Shown: piece by piece, positions 1-8,176 of the stretch
Layout of the letters: each line of letters starts with the position of its first letter
Position numbering within the stretch: the first letter of the stretch is position 1
Source of the DNA: Phenylobacterium sp.
GTDB taxonomy: Bacteria; Pseudomonadota; Alphaproteobacteria; Caulobacterales; Caulobacteraceae
Assembly: GCA_004799545.1 (NCBI GenBank)
Contig: SSMU01000014.1
Span: forward strand, 1 to 64,000
Direction: 5' to 3'
Length of the DNA stretch: 64,000 nucleotides
The notes under the pieces: model-generated
The model's input: the letters and a program-made list of their open reading frames with translations, nothing else
Told to the model about the DNA's origin: nothing
Databases searched by the model: none
Position numbers and translations under genes: made by a program

Positions 1-2
1 GC

Positions 3-353
3 AACGACACCCTGACCGGCGGGACCGGCGGCGACATCCTGCGCGGCGGCCAGGGCGACGACGTGATCCACGCCGGCTCCGGCGCGGAATGGATCTCCGG
101 CGACCGGGGCAACGACACGATCTACGGCGGCAGCGGCGCGGACACCTTCCACACCTTCACCGGCGCCGGGATCGACCAGGTGGTGGGCTTCAGCGCCGCC
201 AAGGGCGACCATGTGCAGGTGGATGCGGGCACGCACTACACGCTCTCGCAGTCAGGCGCCGACACCCTCATCGACATGGGCGGCGGCGACGAGATGATCC
301 TCAAGAACGTGCAGCTCTCGACCCTGCCGACCGGCTGGATCTTCGGCGCCTAG
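3..353 (+). CDS. RTX (hemolysin-type calcium-binding repeat) protein, C-terminal part only
   Basis: The reading frame is open from the left edge of the window, so only the last 116 codons are seen. The visible part carries glycine/aspartate nonapeptide repeats of the RTX type (NDTLTGGTGGD, then GGQGDDVI, GDRGNDTIYGGSGADTF), which form a calcium-binding beta roll. They are followed by about 65 residues of the kind that carries the uncleaved C-terminal signal for type I secretion. RTX proteins include adhesins, S-layer proteins, proteases and lipases. The catalytic or adhesive part lies outside the window, so no specific function can be given. Nothing downstream looks like a type I exporter. 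Confidence 0.85.
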   Translation, partial: NDTLTGGTGGDILRGGQGDDVIHAGSGAEWISGDRGNDTIYGGSGADTFHTFTGAGIDQVVGFSAAKGDHVQVDAGTHYTLSQSGADTLIDMGGGDEMILKNVQLSTLPTGWIFGA

Positions 354-360
354 CGCCGCC

Positions 361-726
361 CTAGGGCTTGCCCAGCCGCGCGCGTTCGGCCTCGATGTCC
401 TGACGCAGCGCGGTCAGGTCCTCGCTGATCTTGAAGATGGTCACGTAGAACTCGCAGAACGAGCGCCACAGCAGCACCAGCACCGCGGTGACCAGCAGCC
501 CCGCGATCACCACGGGGATCGCCAGCAGGATGCCCCAGGGCAGGGGATCGCGGATCGCCACGCCCACGGCCGCGCCCAGGCTGCCGAACGCCGCCAGCAG
601 GATGACGCCGAGGCCGGCCCAATAGACCAGGTGAATGACCGCATTGGTCATCAGCCGCTCGAAGGTGAGCAGGTCCCACAGAAGCGCCCACCCGCTGCCT
701 TCCGGTCGATTGAAAGCTCGCCGCAT
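361..726 (-). CDS. DUF4282-type small membrane protein
   Basis: This 121-residue protein has a soluble N-terminus (with DLLTFERLMTNAVIHLVYW, like the FDRMITPxIIxxLYW start of DUF4282 proteins), two strong transmembrane segments at about residues 34-56 and 65-87, and a C-terminal charged helix after the LLWRSFCEFYVTIFKI segment that matches the family pattern RIYCELLIVLFRINE. The family has no established function. It sits tail-to-tail with the RTX gene and shares the strand of the flagellar operon. The 98 bp between its start and the flhA stop make membership of that operon possible but unproven. Confidence 0.75.
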   Translation of the reverse strand: MRRAFNRPEGSGWALLWDLLTFERLMTNAVIHLVYWAGLGVILLAAFGSLGAAVGVAIRDPLPWGILLAIPVVIAGLLVTAVLVLLWRSFCEFYVTIFKISEDLTALRQDIEAERARLGKP

Positions 727-824
727 CCGAATCCCAAGACTGCCGGGACGTCAGGCCCCGTTCGCACCGCTACCAGCCGCAAGCCTCGCCCGCAACGGGG
801 GCTGAGGTCGCGCCGCCGGGCGGC

Positions 825-2915
825 CTAGATCGCGCCCACCGTCTTCAGCCGGGCGCGGGGGTGGATCTCGTTCTGGCTCATCACCGGGGTCTGGCCGCGG
901 AACCGCTCGATGATCGAGCGGACATAGGGCCGGATCACCGGGCTGGTGAGCAGCACCGGCGTCTCGCCGGCGAGCGCTGCGCGCTCGAAGGTCTCGCGGA
1001 CGCCGCGGATGAAGTCCTGCAGGCGCGAGGGGGCCAGCGCCAGCTGCTTCTCGTCGCCCTGGCCGATCAAGGCTTCGGAGAAGGCCGCCTCCCATTCCGG
1101 GCTCATGGTGACGATGGGCAGGGCGCCGTCCTCGCCGCGGTAGGCGAAGCAGAGCTGGCGCGACAGCCGCGCGCGGACCTGTTCGACGAGGTTGGTGATC
1201 GAGGCGGTGTGCGGCGCGGCCTCGCCGACGCCTTCGAGGATCGCCGGCAGGTCGCGGATCGACACCCGCTCGCGCAGCAGGGCCTGCAGCACCCGCTGGA
1301 CGGTGGTCACCGAGACGCTGGCCGGGATCAGGTCGTCGACCAGCTTCTTCTGCTCGGCCGGCATCTCCTTGAGGAGCTTCTGCACCTCGGCGTAGGAGAG
1401 CAGGTCCGGCATGTTCTCCTTGAGGATCTCGGTGAGGTGGGTGGTGAGCACCGTCGCCGGGTCGACGATGGTGTAGCCGTGGAAGGTCGCCTCCTCGCGC
1501 AGGTTCTCGTCGATCCAGGTGGCGGGCAGGCCGAAGGCGGGCTCGCGGACGTGCTCGCCGGGCAGCTCCACCTGGCCGCCGCGCGGGTCCATGGCCATCA
1601 GCGAGCCCAGCCGCACCTCGCCGGCGCCGGCCTCCATCTCCTTGATGCGGATGCAGTAGCCCTGGGAGGCGAGGCGCATGTTGTCGAGGATGCGGACGCT
1701 GGGCATGACGAAGCCGAAGTCGGAGGCCAACGTGCGGCGCAGCGCCTTGATCTGGTCGGTGAGCCGGCGGCCCTCCAGGTCGTTGATCAGGCCCAGCAGC
1801 CCATAGCCCAGCTCGATCTTGATCTCGTCGATGGCCAGGGTCTGGGCGATCGGCTCCTCCTCGGGCGGGACGTCGGCGGCGATCTCCACCGGCGGCAGCT
1901 CGAGCGCCTTCTGCGAACGGCGCCAGGCCAGGGTCCCGGCCGCCACCGAGATCAGCGCGAACGGTATGATCGGCATGCCGGGGATGAAGGCGATGATCCC
2001 CGAGGCCGCCGAGACCATGCCCAGGCTGATCGGGTTCATCGCCAGCTGGGTGACCAGGGCCTTGTCGGCCGAGCCCTCGACACCGGACTTGGAGACCAGC
2101 AGGCCCGCGGCGATGGAGATGATCAGCGCCGGGATCTGGCTGACCAGGCCGTCGCCGATGGTCATGATGGTGTAGGTGGCGAAGGCCTGGCCGATCGGCA
2201 CGTGGTGCTGGATCACCCCGATCAGGATGCCGCCGACCACATTGATGCCGACGATCACCAGGCCGGCGATGGCGTCGCCGCGGACGAACTTCGACGCGCC
2301 GTCCATGGCCCCGAAGAAGGTGGATTCCTGCTCCAGCTCCTTGCGCCGCTTCTTGGCTTCCTCCTGGTCGATCAGGCCTGATGAGAGGTCGGCGTCGATG
2401 GCCATCTGCTTGCCCGGCATGGAATCCAGGGTGAAGCGGGCGGCCACTTCGGCGATCCGGCCGGAGCCCTTGGTGATGACCACGAAGTTCACCACCACCA
2501 GGATGGCGAAGATGATAATGCCGATGACGAAGCTGCCGCTCATCATCAGCTTGCCGAAGGATTCGATGATGTGGCCGGCGCCGTGCACCCCCTCGTGGCC
2601 GTGGCCGAGGATCAGCCGCGTCGAGGCGATATTGAGGCCCAGGCGGTAGAGGGTGGTGACCAGCAGCACCGACGGGAAGGCGGTGAATTCCAGCGGCCTC
2701 TTGATCAGGAGCGAGGTCATCAGGATGAGGACCGCGGAGGTGATCGACAGGCTGAGCAGCATGTCGAGCATGAAGGCTGGGATCGGCAGGATCAGCAGGA
2801 TGATGATCCCGATGACCCCGATCGCCAGCGCCACCTCGCCACGCGCCACGGCGTCCCACATCTGACGTGGGGTGGGTCGTTCGCCGGGCAGGGCGGGGAG
2901 GCTGGTGTCGGCCAC
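825..2915 (-). CDS. flhA: Flagellar biosynthesis protein FlhA (export gate)
   Basis: FlhA is the large inner-membrane component of the flagellar type III export gate; its cytosolic domain docks substrate-chaperone complexes. The 696-residue length is normal for the family. The N-terminal half has the expected hydrophobic segments (for example residues 29-50, 56-75, 108-128, 200-220, 240-260) and the conserved stretch KRPLEFTAFPSVLLVTTLYRLGLN of FHIPEP proteins; the C-terminal half is soluble. It is the last gene of the minus-strand cluster, 32 bp after flbD. In Caulobacter flhA is an early (class II) flagellar gene; here no separate promoter could be picked out. Confidence 0.97.
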   Translation of the reverse strand: MADTSLPALPGERPTPRQMWDAVARGEVALAIGVIGIIILLILPIPAFMLDMLLSLSITSAVLILMTSLLIKRPLEFTAFPSVLLVTTLYRLGLNIASTRLILGHGHEGVHGAGHIIESFGKLMMSGSFVIGIIIFAILVVVNFVVITKGSGRIAEVAARFTLDSMPGKQMAIDADLSSGLIDQEEAKKRRKELEQESTFFGAMDGASKFVRGDAIAGLVIVGINVVGGILIGVIQHHVPIGQAFATYTIMTIGDGLVSQIPALIISIAAGLLVSKSGVEGSADKALVTQLAMNPISLGMVSAASGIIAFIPGMPIIPFALISVAAGTLAWRRSQKALELPPVEIAADVPPEEEPIAQTLAIDEIKIELGYGLLGLINDLEGRRLTDQIKALRRTLASDFGFVMPSVRILDNMRLASQGYCIRIKEMEAGAGEVRLGSLMAMDPRGGQVELPGEHVREPAFGLPATWIDENLREEATFHGYTIVDPATVLTTHLTEILKENMPDLLSYAEVQKLLKEMPAEQKKLVDDLIPASVSVTTVQRVLQALLRERVSIRDLPAILEGVGEAAPHTASITNLVEQVRARLSRQLCFAYRGEDGALPIVTMSPEWEAAFSEALIGQGDEKQLALAPSRLQDFIRGVRETFERAALAGETPVLLTSPVIRPYVRSIIERFRGQTPVMSQNEIHPRARLKTVGAI

Positions 2916-2947
2916 GAGTTACCTCAGCCGTTCACGGCGACAGAGGT

Positions 2948-4315
2948 TCACGCCGCGTTCGCCGCGCTCTGCGGCGGGGTGATGGCGACGCCGGCGTCGG
3001 CGTACTCCTTCAGCTTGTTGCGCAGGGTGCGGATCGAGATGCCGAGGATGTTGGCGGCGTGGGTCCGGTTGCCGAGGCAATGGCTGAGGGTGTCGAGGAT
3101 CAGCTGCTGCTCCATCTCGGCCACCGTCTGGCCGACATAGGCGCGGGTGGCGGTCTCGGCGGCCAGCGAGGCGGCCTGGGCGGCGCGGGCCAGGGGATCG
3201 CCACCGGACAGCGGCTGGCCGTCCGGCAGGCGCACGGCGGCCTCGTCGATCTCGTGGCCGACCGCCAGCAGCACGGCGCGGTGCATGGCGTTTTCCAGCT
3301 CGCGGACGTTGCCCGGCCAGCGGTGCGCGGCCAGCCGGCGCTTCGCCTCGGCGGAGAGCGAACGCTCCGGCACGCCATTGGCGGCGGCGTACTTCTTCAC
3401 GAAGAACTCGGCGAGCGCGACCACGTCGCCCGGCCGCTCGCGCAGCGGCGGCAGGCGCAGGTTCACGACGTTCAACCGGTAGAGCAGGTCCTCGCGGAAG
3501 GTCCCGTCGCGCACCGCCTGGGCGAGGTCGCGGTTGGACGTGGCGAGGATGCGGATGTCGACGCGCACCGGCTTGGTCCCGCCCACCCGGTCGATCTCGC
3601 GCTCCTGCACGGCGCGCAGCAGCTTGGCCTGCAGCCGGCCGTCCATCTCGGAGATCTCGTCGAGCAGCAGGGTGCCGCCGTTGGCCTCCTCGAACTTGCC
3701 GATCCGGCGGGCCACCGCGCCGGTGAAGGCCCCCTTCTCGTGGCCGAACAGCTCGCTCTCCAGCAGGTTCTCGGGGATGGCGGCGCAGTTGACCGAGATG
3801 AACGGCCGGGTGGCGCGGCGCGACTTCTGGTGCACGTACCGCGCGACGACCTCCTTACCCACCCCGCTCTCGCCGGTGATCAGGATCGAGGCGTCGGAGC
3901 CAGCCACCTGATCGGCGAGCGTCATCACCGCCTGCATGGCCGGGTCGCGCACCACCATCGGGCGGTTGTCGTCGGCGACGGCGGCCAGCACCGCGGCGAT
4001 CAGCGCGGCGTCCGGCGGCAGGGGGATGAATTCCTTGGCCCCGGCGCGGATGGCGTCAGCCGCTTGCTGCGGGTCGGCGCCCACCCCGCAGGCCACCACC
4101 GGGACCCGGATCCGCTCGGCCTCGTTGGCGGCGATCAGGGCGGCGATGTCCAGGTGGTAGTCGACCATCAGGAGGTCGGCGCCCTGGCCGGCGCGCAGGG
4201 CGTGGGTGGCGGCCTCGATGGTCTCCACGTGGCCCACCTTGGCCCCGGCGCTCATCGCCATCTTCACGGCGGAGGCGAGCTGTCCGTTCAATTGTCCGAC
4301 GACCAGAAGCCGCAT
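2948..4315 (-). CDS. flbD: Sigma-54-dependent flagellar regulator FlbD
   Basis: This 455-residue NtrC-type activator has an N-terminal receiver-like domain (about 1-115), an AAA+ domain with Walker A GESGVGKE (148-155), the sigma-54 contact loop GAFTGA (195-200) and Walker B TLLLDE (215-220), and a Fis-type helix-turn-helix near the C-terminus ([20 protein letters not shown]). The receiver is degenerate: the acidic pair after the first strand is absent (RLLVVGQLN), though an aspartate remains at position 52. Caulobacter FlbD, encoded in the same operon position, activates late (class III) sigma-54 promoters and represses the early fliF promoter. The same role is expected here. Confidence 0.95.
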   Translation of the reverse strand: MRLLVVGQLNGQLASAVKMAMSAGAKVGHVETIEAATHALRAGQGADLLMVDYHLDIAALIAANEAERIRVPVVACGVGADPQQAADAIRAGAKEFIPLPPDAALIAAVLAAVADDNRPMVVRDPAMQAVMTLADQVAGSDASILITGESGVGKEVVARYVHQKSRRATRPFISVNCAAIPENLLESELFGHEKGAFTGAVARRIGKFEEANGGTLLLDEISEMDGRLQAKLLRAVQEREIDRVGGTKPVRVDIRILATSNRDLAQAVRDGTFREDLLYRLNVVNLRLPPLRERPGDVVALAEFFVKKYAAANGVPERSLSAEAKRRLAAHRWPGNVRELENAMHRAVLLAVGHEIDEAAVRLPDGQPLSGGDPLARAAQAASLAAETATRAYVGQTVAEMEQQLILDTLSHCLGNRTHAANILGISIRTLRNKLKEYADAGVAITPPQSAANAA

Positions 4316-4347
4316 GGAAAAGTCTCCTAAAACACTCGCCGCGGCCC

Positions 4348-4722
4348 TTAGGCCGCCGCGTCGCCGTCCTTGATGATTTCCGTCATGGTCACGCCCAGCC
4401 GCTCGTCGACGATGACGACCTCGCCGCGCGCCACCAGGCGGTTGTTCACATAGATGTCGATCGCCTCGCCGACCTTGCGGTCGAGCTCGAGCACGCTGCC
4501 CTGGGCCAGCTGCAGCAGCTGGGCGACCGAGAGGCTGGCGCGGCCGAGCACCGCGGAGATGCTGACCGGCACCTCGAAGACCGGAGCCAGGTCGCCGGCG
4601 GTCTTTTCCTCGGCTGTCGAGTCGGCCAGGGCGCCTTCGCCGGCCGAGAACTCGTCCAGCTTCATCTCGGCCTTGGGTTCAGCGGTGGGTTCGGCGGTGG
4701 GTTCGGTGTCGCTCTCGGACAT
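4348..4722 (-). CDS. fliN: Flagellar motor switch protein FliN
   Basis: FliN forms the lower part of the C ring and takes part in torque switching and in docking the export apparatus. The 124-residue protein has an acidic, repetitive N-terminus ([15 protein letters not shown]) and a C-terminal SpoA-type domain (about 48-118) with the typical [22 protein letters not shown] and [29 protein letters not shown] segments. It lies five bases after flbE/fliH and 32 bases before flbD, in the Caulobacter gene order, so transcription from the fliF promoter is expected. Confidence 0.95.
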   Translation of the reverse strand: MSESDTEPTAEPTAEPKAEMKLDEFSAGEGALADSTAEEKTAGDLAPVFEVPVSISAVLGRASLSVAQLLQLAQGSVLELDRKVGEAIDIYVNNRLVARGEVVIVDERLGVTMTEIIKDGDAAA

Positions 4723-4727
4723 GTGGT

Positions 4728-5387
4728 TCAGCCTTCAGGCTCGGTGTGAGCGCCAGGGATCAGGGGTTCGGCGTGCAGGCCCTCGGCGGCCAGCGCCGCT
4801 TCGAGGGCGGCGGTGACGCGGGCGGCCGCGGCTTCGGGATCGAAGGCCGCCTGGCCGTCGCCGAAGTCGAGGGTGAAGGCGCAGGCCGGCAGCTCGGGAT
4901 CGGGCTTGACCTGGATCGCGCCCGTGAAGCCGACCTTGCCGGCCAGCTCGGTGAGCAGCGGTTGCAGCCGCTTGGCGAGCTCGGGCGCGGCGCCGACGGT
5001 CAGCCGGGGCGCAGCCTCGATCTCCTGGGCCAGGGACTCCAGCGCCGCCTGCAGGGGGGCTTCCGGGAAGCGGTCGAGGGCCGCGCCGGCCACGCCCCGG
5101 GCGCAGGCCAGGGCCAGGTTCGCCGAGCCGATGCGATGCTCGTGCGCCACTTCGGCCAGCCGCGGCAGGGCCTGGTTGCAAGCCGCCGCGATGCCGGCCA
5201 GCGCCACCTGTTGCTGGGCCGCGATGGAGGCCAGCGCCGCCTTCTCGCCCTCGGCGTAGCAGTCCTTGCGGATCTGCTCGACCTCCTCGGGCGTGTAGCT
5301 GCGCTTCGGCCGCGGCGCCTGGAAGGCGATGCCGCCGCCGGCGTCGAACACCGTGTCGAAGCTGAATTTCTGGGTTTCGCCGGCCAT
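4728..5387 (-). CDS. fliH: FliH-type flagellar assembly protein (FlbE in Caulobacter)
   Basis: This 219-residue protein occupies the flbE position between fliG and fliN. FliH/FlbE proteins bind and regulate the export ATPase FliI. Sequence features fit: an N-terminal segment with KFSFDTVFD, a charged alanine- and glutamate-rich helical middle (YTPEEVEQIRKDCYAEGEKAALASIAAQQQ) and a C-terminal alpha/beta domain (about 105-205). The start codon overlaps the fliG stop by one base (TGATG), a sign of translational coupling. FliH proteins diverge strongly, so the assignment leans on context as well as sequence. Confidence 0.85.
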   Translation of the reverse strand: MAGETQKFSFDTVFDAGGGIAFQAPRPKRSYTPEEVEQIRKDCYAEGEKAALASIAAQQQVALAGIAAACNQALPRLAEVAHEHRIGSANLALACARGVAGAALDRFPEAPLQAALESLAQEIEAAPRLTVGAAPELAKRLQPLLTELAGKVGFTGAIQVKPDPELPACAFTLDFGDGQAAFDPEAAAARVTAALEAALAAEGLHAEPLIPGAHTEPEG

Positions 5388-6412
5388 CAGTAGACGAGCT
5401 CGTCGTCGCCGCCGGCGCCGGCCAGCATGATCTCGCCCTTGTTGGCCAGGTCCTTGGCGACCTGCACCATGGCCATCTGCGCCTGGTCGACGTCGCGCAG
5501 GCGGACCGGGCCCATGCTCTCCATGTCCTCGCGCATGATCTTGGCGGCGCGCTCGCTCATGTTGGAGAAGAACATCTCGCGCAGACCGTCGGAGGCGCCC
5601 TTCAGCGCCAGGGCCAGCGAGTCCTTCTCGACCGCCCGGAGCAGGGTCTGGATGCCGCCCGGATCGAGCTTCGAGAGGTCCTCGAAGACGAACATCAGGG
5701 CGCGGATGCGCTCGGCCGCCTCGCGGTTGCGCTCTTCAAGGGCGGTGATGAAGCGGGCCTCGGTCTGGCGGTCGAAGGCGTTGAAGATCTCCGCCATCAT
5801 CTCGTGGCTGTCGCGCTTGGAGGTGCGCGCCAGGTTGGACATGAATTCGGTGCGCAGGGTGGCCTCGATCTTGTCGAGGATCTCGCGCTGCACCGGCTCC
5901 ATGCGCAGCATGCGCATGACGCATTCCAGGGCGAAGTCCTCGGGGAGGGCGGCCAGCACGCGGGCGGCGTGTTCCGACTTGATCTTCGAGAGCACCACCG
6001 CGACGGTCTGCGGGTATTCGTTCTTCAGGTAGTTGGCGAGGACCGCCTCGTTCACGTTGCCGAGCTTGTCCCACATGGTGCGACCCGCCGGACCGCGGAT
6101 CTCCTCCATGAGGGTGTTGACCTTGTCCTCCGGCATCATCGCGGCGAGCAGTTTCTGGGTCTGCTCGAAGGAGCCCATGATCGCGCCGGCCCCGGACATG
6201 CCGGAGACGAACTCGACCATCAGGTCCTCGACCACCATCGCCGAGACGGTGCCGAGGCTGGCCATCGCCTGGGAGACCTCCTTGATCTCCTCCTCGTCCA
6301 GCGACTGCCAGACGCTGGCGTGCTCTTCGCCCAACGCCAGGAGGATGACGGCGGCCTTCTCGGGCCCCGACAGCTTGCCTGGATCGGCTATGGCCTTACC
6401 CTTCGCCACCAC
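5387..6412 (-). CDS. fliG: Flagellar motor switch protein FliG
   Basis: FliG sits between the MS ring and the rest of the C ring and contacts the stator. At 341 residues it has the normal length. The three FliG domains are visible: the FliF-binding N-terminus ([25 protein letters not shown]), the middle domain with [13 protein letters not shown] (EHPQ-type motif), and the C-terminal charged torque helix region ([34 protein letters not shown]). It follows fliF after five bases and its stop overlaps the next start. Confidence 0.97.
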   Translation of the reverse strand: MVAKGKAIADPGKLSGPEKAAVILLALGEEHASVWQSLDEEEIKEVSQAMASLGTVSAMVVEDLMVEFVSGMSGAGAIMGSFEQTQKLLAAMMPEDKVNTLMEEIRGPAGRTMWDKLGNVNEAVLANYLKNEYPQTVAVVLSKIKSEHAARVLAALPEDFALECVMRMLRMEPVQREILDKIEATLRTEFMSNLARTSKRDSHEMMAEIFNAFDRQTEARFITALEERNREAAERIRALMFVFEDLSKLDPGGIQTLLRAVEKDSLALALKGASDGLREMFFSNMSERAAKIMREDMESMGPVRLRDVDQAQMAMVQVAKDLANKGEIMLAGAGGDDELVY

Positions 6413-6417
6413 TGCCC

Positions 6418-8064
6418 TCAGGTCGTCTCATGGAGCCAGCTGCGGAGGATCGAGACCGATTCCTCCGGATGCTTCTCGACGAATTCGGAGACGCGCTTCA
6501 CGGAGCTGGCCTTCACCTGGCCCTCGATGCGCGCGATATCGATCTTCTGCTCAAGGTCGCCGCTGACCGGACCGGGCAGGGCGAGCTGCTGGCCGGTCTG
6601 CGGATCGACGGTGACCTGCATCACCTGGCCGTCCGCCCGGGTGACCACCTGGGTCACCGGCTGGCCGCCGATCATCATCGGCATGGGTCCGCCGCCAGTC
6701 GCGCCCTTCAGCAGCGGGCGGACGATGAACAGCATCATCAGCAGCGCCACGACACCAAGCACCCCGATCTCGGCGGCGCGCATGATGTCGTTCTTGTCGA
6801 AGCCCATCAGCGGGTTGGCGGCGGCCACGCCCTCGCCGTCGTCGGCGGTGGGGAACTTGACGTTGACCACGGTCACCTGGTCGCCGCGCTGCTGGTTGAA
6901 GCCGACCGCCGAGCGGACCAGGTCCTGGATCTGCTGCATCTCCTGGGCGGTGCGTGGTGTGTAGGGCCCGGCCTTGCCGTCCTTGCCGATCGGCGTCGCG
7001 CCGTCGACCGCCACGGCCACGGAGAGCCGCTTCACAGTGCCCGGCTGCTGGATCTCGGTGCGGGTGGTCTCGGAGATCTCGTAGTTGGTGGTCGATTCCT
7101 GCCGGTCGGTGGCCGAGGAGTTGTTGCTGGAGCCCGCGCCCACCGCGCCGTTGGGGATGTTGGCGGCCACCGAGGCTTGGCCGTTGCTCTCCGGCTGGTT
7201 CTCCTTGGAGTTCTCGCCGGTGGTGGATTCCGACCGCACCACCTGGCCGTCCGGGTCGAAGGTCTTCTGCTGCAGGGTGACCTGCGAGAGGTCGAGGTCG
7301 GCCGAGACGTTGACCCGGGCCTTGCCGGCCCCGACCACCCCTTCCACCAGGCCCTTCACCTGCTTGGCGATGCGTTGCTCGACCTCGGTCTTGCGGCTGT
7401 CGCCCTCGGCCGCCAGGCCGGTGTCGCCGCCGGAGAGGGTCTTGGCGTGCTGGTCGACGACAGTCACCCGGTCAGGCTTCAGGTTGGGCACGGCGCCGGC
7501 CACCAGGTTCTGGATGGCGCGGACGTTGTCGGCGTTGGGCTCGCGGCCGCCGACCCCGATGCTGACCGCGGCGGACGGCTGCTCGGCCTCCTCCTCGAAC
7601 AGCTGGCGCTTGGGCAGCACCAGGTGGACGCGGGCCGAGGTGATGCCGTCGAGGCTGCGGATGGTGCGGCCGAGCTCGCCCTCCAGGGCGCGCTGGCGGT
7701 TCAGCTGCTGGACGAAGTCGGTCTGGCCCAGCGCATTGCCCTGGTCGAAGATCTCGTAGCCCACCGAGCCGGAGGTCGGCAGGCCCTTGCCCGACAGCAT
7801 CAGGCGGGTGGAGGCGACCTGGTCGCGCGGCACCATGATGGTCGAGCCGTCGCCCTTCACCTCGTATTTGACGCCGGACTGGTCCAGCGCCTGGGTGATC
7901 GTGCCGGCTTCCTTCAGGTCGAGGTTGGAATAGAGCAGGGCCTTGGGCTGGCCGAGGTTCATGGTCATGGCGAACAGGGCCGCCGCGACGCCCGCCCCGA
8001 TCCCAAGGATGGCGGCCAGTCGGCCGAAGCCGAACCTCTGAAGCGCCGCCAGAAACTGATTCAA
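6418..8064 (-). CDS. fliF: Flagellar MS-ring protein FliF
   Basis: FliF builds the membrane MS ring on which the basal body and C ring assemble. The 548-residue protein has a first membrane segment at about 17-36, a periplasmic region with ring-building motifs ([26 protein letters not shown]; the [28 protein letters not shown] stretch), a second membrane segment at about 428-450 ([16 protein letters not shown]) and a C-terminal FliG-binding tail ending [13 protein letters not shown]. It is the first gene of the operon. A candidate CtrA box lies about 79 bp upstream. Confidence 0.97.
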   Translation of the reverse strand: MNQFLAALQRFGFGRLAAILGIGAGVAAALFAMTMNLGQPKALLYSNLDLKEAGTITQALDQSGVKYEVKGDGSTIMVPRDQVASTRLMLSGKGLPTSGSVGYEIFDQGNALGQTDFVQQLNRQRALEGELGRTIRSLDGITSARVHLVLPKRQLFEEEAEQPSAAVSIGVGGREPNADNVRAIQNLVAGAVPNLKPDRVTVVDQHAKTLSGGDTGLAAEGDSRKTEVEQRIAKQVKGLVEGVVGAGKARVNVSADLDLSQVTLQQKTFDPDGQVVRSESTTGENSKENQPESNGQASVAANIPNGAVGAGSSNNSSATDRQESTTNYEISETTRTEIQQPGTVKRLSVAVAVDGATPIGKDGKAGPYTPRTAQEMQQIQDLVRSAVGFNQQRGDQVTVVNVKFPTADDGEGVAAANPLMGFDKNDIMRAAEIGVLGVVALLMMLFIVRPLLKGATGGGPMPMMIGGQPVTQVVTRADGQVMQVTVDPQTGQQLALPGPVSGDLEQKIDIARIEGQVKASSVKRVSEFVEKHPEESVSILRSWLHETT

Positions 8065-8142
8065 CTTAGGAGCGCCCTTCCCCAGCCACGGGCAGGCGCA
8101 CTCGCTACCGGCCCCCCGCTAGGCAGGATTTACCCAGTGCTT

Positions 8143-8159
8143 GGTAAATACGCCCTTAA
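8143..8159 (-). promoter_or_regulatory. Candidate CtrA box upstream of fliF
   Basis: Read on the minus strand the sequence is TTAA-GGGCGTA-TTTACC, one base away from the CtrA consensus TTAA-N7-TTAAC/T. It ends 79 bp before the fliF ATG. Its right half is also one arm of a perfect inverted repeat (TTTACC at 8129-8134 and GGTAAA at 8143-8148, 8 bp apart). The fliF operon of Caulobacter is CtrA-activated, which is why the match is worth recording. Binding and the transcription start are inferred, not shown. Confidence 0.5.
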
Positions 8160-8176
8160 GGCGAAGGGCCGCCGCG

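Noticed and set aside
751..2859. A 702-codon open frame antisense to and overlapping flhA, and a 506-codon frame on the plus strand at 861-2381
   Set aside because: High GC gives long open shadow frames. Their products are low-complexity arginine/glycine/histidine-rich strings, while flhA has clear family motifs.
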